Source: Salvator merianae (lineage: Eukaryota > Chordata > Lepidosauria > Squamata > Teiidae). Taken from it: a stretch of 64,000 nucleotides of DNA. Positions 58,547 to 64,000 of the stretch are shown here, in pieces. The notes beneath the pieces are model-generated. The model searched no databases, was not told the origin of the DNA, and saw only the letters and a program-made list of their open reading frames with translations. The stretch's first letter is position 1, and each line of letters begins with the position of its first letter. A program made the translations under genes and the position numbers. The DNA is taken from NCBI GenBank assembly GCA_003586115.2, contig QVOM02000119.1, forward strand, positions 48,757,428 through 48,821,427. The letters are read 5' to 3'.

Positions 58547-58746
58547 ATAGGTTTATTGCAACCTTGTGTGTTTGTGTAAAAAGATGTCTTCAACTCATCC
58601 TATGTTGTGATCTCCAAACTATTAACAGCTTTTTTTTCTTTTGGTGAAATACAAAATCACTTGAGGGTCTCCATATGGTTATCTGAAAATAACATGTCCT
58701 TGGGCTATGGAATGGCATATTTGCCAGCTTCTGAAAATCAGACTTA

Positions 58747-59213
58747 GGCCCCATCCAGATGGGGGACTATAATGCCATTTTGGTGCCGCTATGATGGGAT
58801 TGCCACACATATCTGTGACAACCCCACCATAGCTATCTATATCCCCCCCCTAAAACAATGTGATATCCTATTTCGGGAAGATTCAACTCTCATGGCAGGT
58901 TTTGCTGAAATAGTGCTATCACTTACCTTGTAGATGGACCCACCATCGGTGTTACCTGACATAGATACCCAGATGTGCATGTCCACAGTGCATGTGCAGG
59001 GCCAAAAAAAAGCCACTTGTACATGTGGAGTGGTCACGAATGAGCACGTCTGGGTATTTTGCGTTGGTGAAATACCCAGAAATGCGTGTACCAAAAAGCC
59101 CACAGACAGCACAGTCCCCTGCGCTGTCTAGACAACAGCTGATCATTCCGGAGGAGCTTTTCTCCAGAATATCACCTGTTGGTGCTATATTCATCTGGCA
59201 TCTGGAGCTGGAC
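58747..59213. repeat. Foldback element (about 467 bp) with inner inverted repeat
   Basis: GGCCCCATCCAGATGGGGG on the left faces GTCCAGCTCCAGATGCCAG read inward from the right. GACTTAG occurs at both edges (58741-58747 and 59211-59217), either a 3-bp TTA site or part of an 8-bp one. Inside, ATACCCAGATGTGCATG and CACGTCTGGGTATTT form a second inverted repeat around 59000. Class is unclear. Confidence 0.45.
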
Positions 59214-59639
59214 TTAGACTCTTTTCAGACACTACTGAAAAAGTGGCAGGCGTTCACTCCCACTGCAGAAGCACCAGAAGGGGAGAATTTGGGATAAAGC
59301 ATTTCCTTAGCACTTTTGCAGCGCTTCCTGCTCATCTGCCAGTTCAGGTGTCCATAGAATGCCTTTTGCCACCACAGTGATGGAGTGGTTGGCCATGTTT
59401 TCAGCTGTAAAGCATGATGCATGCCCATAAAATGTCTCACAGCCCTGCTTCAGCTGTGCAGCAGTGACAGCCCTGAGGTGACAGGCCTGGAATTCAGTGA
59501 GTTGGACTGGTTACCACTGCTTCCCCTGTCCAGTCTGATCAGGGCCTTAAAGTGCCCTACTTCAATAAATAAATAGCTTTAATAGGGTGAGGCAACAATT
59601 TTCTCAGTTGGGAGTACCCAAACAAAGGAAGGGACACAA
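59214..59639. other. Unassigned DNA
   Basis: No gene or repeat recognised. Confidence 0.35.
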
Positions 59640-60580
59640 GAGTCCAGCTTGGAACGCCAAAGCAGGAAAGAGAGGGTAAGAACTTTCTAGCTTGGAGCCC
59701 CAAGACAAAGGAACAAAGGTAAAGTGCTAAGAATTCCCACTTGACAACCCCAAGGCAGAGAGGAAGCAAGCACCTTATTGCTTGGATTTCCCAGGTAATG
59801 GAATAATGAGCAGCATGGACCTTCCATCTTGGAGTTCCCCATGGCAAAGTAATGCAGAGAAAGGGACAATGCAGTTCACTTGGATGCCAGTGGACAGAGA
59901 AGGAAGGCAGCAAGCGCCTTCTAGCTTGGAATGGTCACAGCAGAACAGCTCTGGGAAAAAGTGACCAGGCAATACAACTTTGATCCTCCAGAGCATAGAA
60001 AGGAAAGTTATTAGTTTAGAGCCTCCAAGGCAGAGAAACCCAGTATTAAAAGACTAAGTAAACCATACTGGATCCCCTGGGCCAGGGAAGGGAGAGAATA
60101 GCATATTCTGAATTGGATGCCCCAGTGCAGAATCACCCTAGAAAAGTGGTAGGCAGCTCAAAAGTGGGAAAAGGCAGGGAAGGGGACAAAAAAGTGAAGT
60201 GGCTAGTGTGCCGACTGCTTCTAGCCTAGAACCCCCAGGGCAAGGTAACACAGGGAAAACAAACTGCCAGGAAAACAAACTGCCAAAGAGGCAAGTCCAG
60301 CTTGGATCCCTCAACTTGGGTAAGAGTAGGTGGCAAGCACTTCCTAGATTGCGGTCCCAGAAGCAGAGTCACACAGGGACAGCTCCAAAGCAGTCCAGCT
60401 TGGATCTCAAAAGAGAGGAAAGGGAACAAGCGCTTTTGAACTTGGGACTCCATGGCAGAATCATCCAGGGAGAGAGGCCATATAAGCTCAGTGTGGAGCC
60501 ACCAAGGCAATGAAAGGGGGTAGTCTGGAATCAAACAGGGAAAGTGGCCAAGCACTGGATTTGGAAGGATGGGGAGAGGG
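59640..60580. repeat. Degenerate minisatellite, period about 47 bp
   Basis: The motif CTTGGA followed by a C-rich block and then CAAGGCAGAG/CACAGGGAAA recurs at about 59648, 59691, 59740, 59781, 59828, 59879, 59925, 59978, 60015, 60068, 60112, 60225, 60301, 60348, 60399, 60441 and 60491, spacing mostly 41-53 bp. About twenty diverged units. The consensus is roughly TAGCTTGGATCCCCAAGGC then AGAGTAACACAGGGAAAG and a CAAGCGCC block. It creates the overlapping open frames seen here on both strands. They are not genes. Confidence 0.8.
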
Positions 60581-60587
60581 AGGCATT

Positions 60588-60640
60588 AGCCCTTTCTGCA
60601 CTGGGCCTTATTCTGGATTATATCCAGAAAAGGTGGTTTA
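60588..60640. repeat. Half copy of the CCCTTTCTGCAC MITE
   Basis: TTAGCCCTTTCTGCACTGGG and CCTTATTCTGGATTATATCC match the arm of the MITE at 44489-44668. The second arm is absent. Confidence 0.55.
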
Positions 60641-63399
60641 TGGGTTTCGATCTTATGTGTGAGTGTTTTGATAAAAGATACAGCAAACAAATAGGCAAGG
60701 AGGCAGAAAATAAGACTGTGAGGGTGTTATAGGAACTCTTCTCATCCTTGACATATGTTAACGAGTGTGAGATAGTCTCCAAAATTGCATGGGTCTTTCA
60801 ACCATGAGTTTGGTTTAACTGTTGCTTTGCTGGCTTATGGTAGATGTGGGTAAATTGGAGTAGTAAAAAAGACACGTGTCTATTTAGAAAGAGCAGATTT
60901 TATTGCGGGGAACTGCAAAACCTGTATACACAAATATAAACTTGGAAGGAAAACCAGGAAAAAAAAGCCATTTCCAGGCTTGGGACAAAATTGTCAATTG
61001 CGGGGAAGGTCAAGATTAACAGAGATGCACGCAGAGCAAATTTCAAATGTATGTGGGAGGCAGGATGGAGAAACATACTGTAGCAAAATAAACCAAAGCA
61101 CTGTAGGGCAGTTGCCTTGCAGAGCAAAATTCCGAAGAAGCATATTAGAAGCGTATGAACAGCGATAGTTATGGTTGGTTTACAGCTGCTCTATCACTCC
61201 AATGGGAGGTTTGGATGCAGACTGAGAACGTTCTTGGATGTTGCAAAGGGCCTAGTGATAACACTGAGATCAAGCCAATGTCAGGCAATGAAGACTGTAA
61301 AAGCTGGTTTGGGCAAAAAGTCCCATTGCAATGTGCAACATAAACCTGTAGCGGCCCAGCTTGGCCACAGATGATTTCAGCAATGCTCTGTGTCAAAAAG
61401 TATAAATTGGTTTCATCTTACCAGCTCTGATTCTCCTTATTTATTTGGTCTGGATTGGATGAACTGGACCAGCAATCTGAGTCAGCAGACTATCCATCTC
61501 ACTTTGATGCCAAATTTTGTGCCCTTGAATTAGATGCATATATAAATATCATGGCAGGAAGTCTGCCACACTTTGCTGGAAACCCCTTCCTGCCAATGCA
61601 TTGATGGGTCCACACCATTGTCAATTGCTGATTTTTTTACACTTTTACACCTGTGTGCAAAAGCGCTTTTGCACAAAGGCAGAACTGATTCCTTGACAAA
61701 TGTTGCACTCCAGTGCAAGCAAACAATATGTCAGTAACTTCAGGGAATGTGACAGCCCTGCATTTCGCTCATGCCTAGTAAATGACCAGTACTATGGCCC
61801 TTTCTTTACCAGCCTTGTCTCTCCCCAGCACCTTCAGTGCCCCGTTTCCTATCCTTTCAGAAACCTAGCATGGCCTTTACTTATGGTTTGTGGTATACAC
61901 ACTATTTCAATTGGGAGATTTCACTGTGTTCAGGATATTGTTCCTGTTGGAGCACTGCTCTCTTCGAGAGGACAGAATTTTATCTCCTGCCCAGCACAAA
62001 AATGCAAATGAAGCATTTCCATATGAAAATCGGTGTGCTGGAGCACAGATCTGAAAACAAAGGGGAGAAAAAGGAGACAAGATTTCCTGGCAGAGAAAAG
62101 GGAAGTAATCCTGCTCTCTGATTGGTTGCCACTATGAGAGAACGCACACATACCCTCCCATGGAACACGCAAGTCCGGTCCTCCCCCCCCCAGAGAAAAA
62201 AACAGAAGCTATTCATACCAGAAAAAAGTGTGCATAAGAGAAATCAACCCATATTACAAGCAGAACAAAGAACTCTGGAAAAAATGCATTCTGATGTAAA
62301 TTCTGCATAACAGAAGTGCAATCTACTCACCAGAAAAACTGTTTCAATCCATAGTATGAATTTGGTGCAGCTAACCCTCAGCTTTGATTTAGCATTCGAT
62401 TAGAGAAATTGTTTTGAATCTGTGAGGATGCCAAGATTTTTGTCATGGTATTTATATGCAATGCTAGAACAATTAATTCCAGCTGCAACTAAAAATGACA
62501 GCGGTGTTTTTGTGGTGGCTTTAGGAAAACACCATTTAAAAATGACATTAGTACTGATGTTCAGTCTAATGTCTTGAAAGTGCCCAATAGCCGCAGACAC
62601 ATACTTCTCTCAGCTCAGATTGCAGAGATACAAATGACCTTTGCTTTCAATGTACATTTGGAGAGATTGTGCATAAAATCCAGATGATTAATGAGGATTC
62701 ACAGGTCATAATAAATTTTTACACCACCAAGAATCCAGAAATGTTCAGTTTTGTTATTCTTTTGGTTGAGTCCATGGAGATCGATATGATATCTGATTTG
62801 GCAATAATACTAAAATATTTCCTTTTAAACTTTATGTGGATCTAAGAGGATGACTCTTAACATTTGCACCAGATGGAGGGGGCACCCAGATGTTACTTAG
62901 GGAAGGAAACAGCCAGGCCCTGCATAGGGTGGAAGGAGGAAGTCTAAGGCCTGACAGCCTTGTTTGCCATTTGGGGGCAGGAGGAAGAAGCACTCAACCC
63001 CTGTGTAGGGAGGAAGCAGACTTAAGGCAGGACAGCCATTTTCCCCTGCTGCATTTTTTTAATGGCTTGGATAATGGACTCCCTCACACCAAAGACCCTT
63101 CCCACAGCAGTGAACCCTTTGGTTTCTTTCAGTTCTCGCATCACTTTGACATTTTGTTGTCAACAAAGTAACCCTCATCTTCTTTTCCTTTTCTTCTGCA
63201 GGAGCTAATGCTTTGCTGCATGCTTTGGGGAAGTGGCTGCTGGACCAGAAGAAGGTCCTAGCCTGCAGCCTTGAACTTTGCCTTTGGCAACAGGAAAACG
63301 CATTAGGAGACTGTTGGAAAACAAACTGCTCCAAGTATTTTTGTATTATAAGATGGGCAACTATACAAAGGATAACTGTAACTGGTAACAACAGAATAG
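60641..63399. other. Unassigned DNA
   Basis: No gene recognised on either strand. A perfect 22-bp palindrome centred on AGCGCT lies at 61654-61675. A pyrimidine-rich acceptor-like site (TTTTCTTCTGCAG, ending at 63201) is followed by an open plus-strand frame without a known domain, which I do not call. Confidence 0.4.
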
Positions 63400-63990
63400 C
63401 CACAATCTAACACCGGATAGCAGAAACCAAAATCCAGCTGCTATGGGCAGGACTCAGTTTTAACCTGACGTTCTTTTATAAAGATGTAACTAACAACAGA
63501 TTTCTGAAGACTCATGTTTGGATGGCAAAAAACAGAAGCTGGGGGCTGTGAGCAGTGTCCATTTCCAAACTGATGTTAAAAAAATAACTTCTTACAATAC
63601 AGTGACCACAGCCAATATTTAGTTGACAAAAACTAAAAGCCACTTATTATCCATAGTATGCTTAGCTCCAAAATTGTATACAAAAACAACGGTGTAATGA
63701 GTAACAGTAGAATGCCTGCAGCCCCACATTTGTAAGACTAAAAATACTTTCCAACCTACAGCAATATTCAGCTCTAAACTGGTGTCAAATTAGTGTCAGA
63801 AAACAACAGCTAATCCAAGTTTGGTTGGCAAAAGCCAAAGCCAGCAGTGGCTGGCAATGTAGGGTGTGCCTGCCAATGCCTGAAACGAGTGTCCTCCAGC
63901 TCCGTAGCATTGTTTTGAGCCCGGGTGCTGATCACCATAACCCAGATCCTATGAGCAGTACTCAACTCCAACCTAGTGTGGGGAAAAAAA
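63400..63990. repeat. Loose, degenerate tandem repeat
   Basis: Variants of a unit recur: GCAGAAACCAAAATCCAGC (63419), GCAAAAAACAGAAGCTGGG (63524), GACAAAAACTAAAAGCC (63625) and GCAAAAGCCAAAGCCAGC (63828). Each is followed by GAGCAGT-CTCAGCTCCAAACTGGTGT-like text (63555, 63665, 63770, 63952). Spacing is about 100-110 bp with irregularities. It runs to the window end. Confidence 0.45.
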
Positions 63991-64000
63991 CCGCACTAAG

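Noticed and set aside
59557..60555. Several 60-118 codon frames on both strands
   Set aside because: All lie in the roughly 47-bp minisatellite, whose unit happens to have few stop codons.
63184..63410. Acceptor-like TTTTCTTCTGCAG followed by an open plus-strand frame
   Set aside because: The peptide has no recognisable similarity, no donor or stop context is convincing, and pyrimidine tracts before AG are common.
1..64000. CRISPR array, operon, phage or other prokaryotic system
   Set aside because: Sequence is clearly vertebrate: spliced gene, LINE and SINE content, long non-coding stretches. No spaced direct repeats of the CRISPR kind.
1..64000. Functional tRNA genes
   Set aside because: The tRNA-like heads found (3.2, 25.7 and 43.8 kb) lack a foldable acceptor stem and continue into SINE bodies.

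Overview
This is a window of vertebrate nuclear DNA. It is AT-rich and CpG-poor, has almost no coding sequence, and is full of layered transposable elements. The mix is L2, several CR1 lineages, two non-mammalian L1 lineages, tRNA-derived SINEs whose bodies look like squamate SINEs, hAT and PIF/Harbinger-type MITEs, and a solo LTR. This points to a reptile, most likely a squamate (lizard or snake). The species assignment is inference from repeat content, not from a marker gene.

The one host gene recognised with confidence is CRADD (RAIDD), on the minus strand. Its first coding exon, which encodes the CARD, lies at 50432-50729 with a clear start codon and splice donor. The death-domain exon is not in the 50 kb downstream, so the intron is at least that long and most of the window (1-50431) is CRADD intron. 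A CpG cluster with ETS-like sites and a candidate splice donor at about 58.1-58.5 kb may be the CRADD promoter and 5' non-coding exon. A second exon-like ORF on the minus strand (15386-15632) has a good acceptor, 81 open codons and a stop. I cannot name it.

Layout. 0-7 kb: unique DNA, two SINEs, a hAT MITE, L1 and L2 3' fragments. 7.2-12.8 kb: a nearly full-length but inactivated L1 with ORF1 and ORF2. 14.0-15.1 kb: an L2 3' end with a partly open RT frame. 18.5-19.3 kb: an antisense CR1 relic. 19.3-29.7 kb: mostly unassigned, with an L2, SINEs and foldback MITEs. 29.7-36.4 kb: a LINE cluster including a three-level nest (L2 split by CR1, CR1 split by a solo LTR) and a CR1 split by a hAT MITE. 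36.6-49 kb: Harbinger-type and other palindromic MITEs, a second-lineage L1 3' end, SINEs. 50.4 kb: CRADD CARD exon. 54.3-57.3 kb: a young CR1 with a 910-codon open frame inserted head-to-head into the 3' end of an older CR1. 59.6-60.6 kb: a degenerate minisatellite with a period of about 47 bp. 63.4-64.0 kb: a looser repeat.

There is no operon, CRISPR array, phage or bacterial-type system here. The most interesting material is the dated nesting of elements, the families of palindromic MITEs that recur in the window, the unrecognised exon-like ORF, and a duplicated splice-acceptor region in front of the CRADD CARD exon. All calls were made by eye. Element ends without target-site duplications are approximate.
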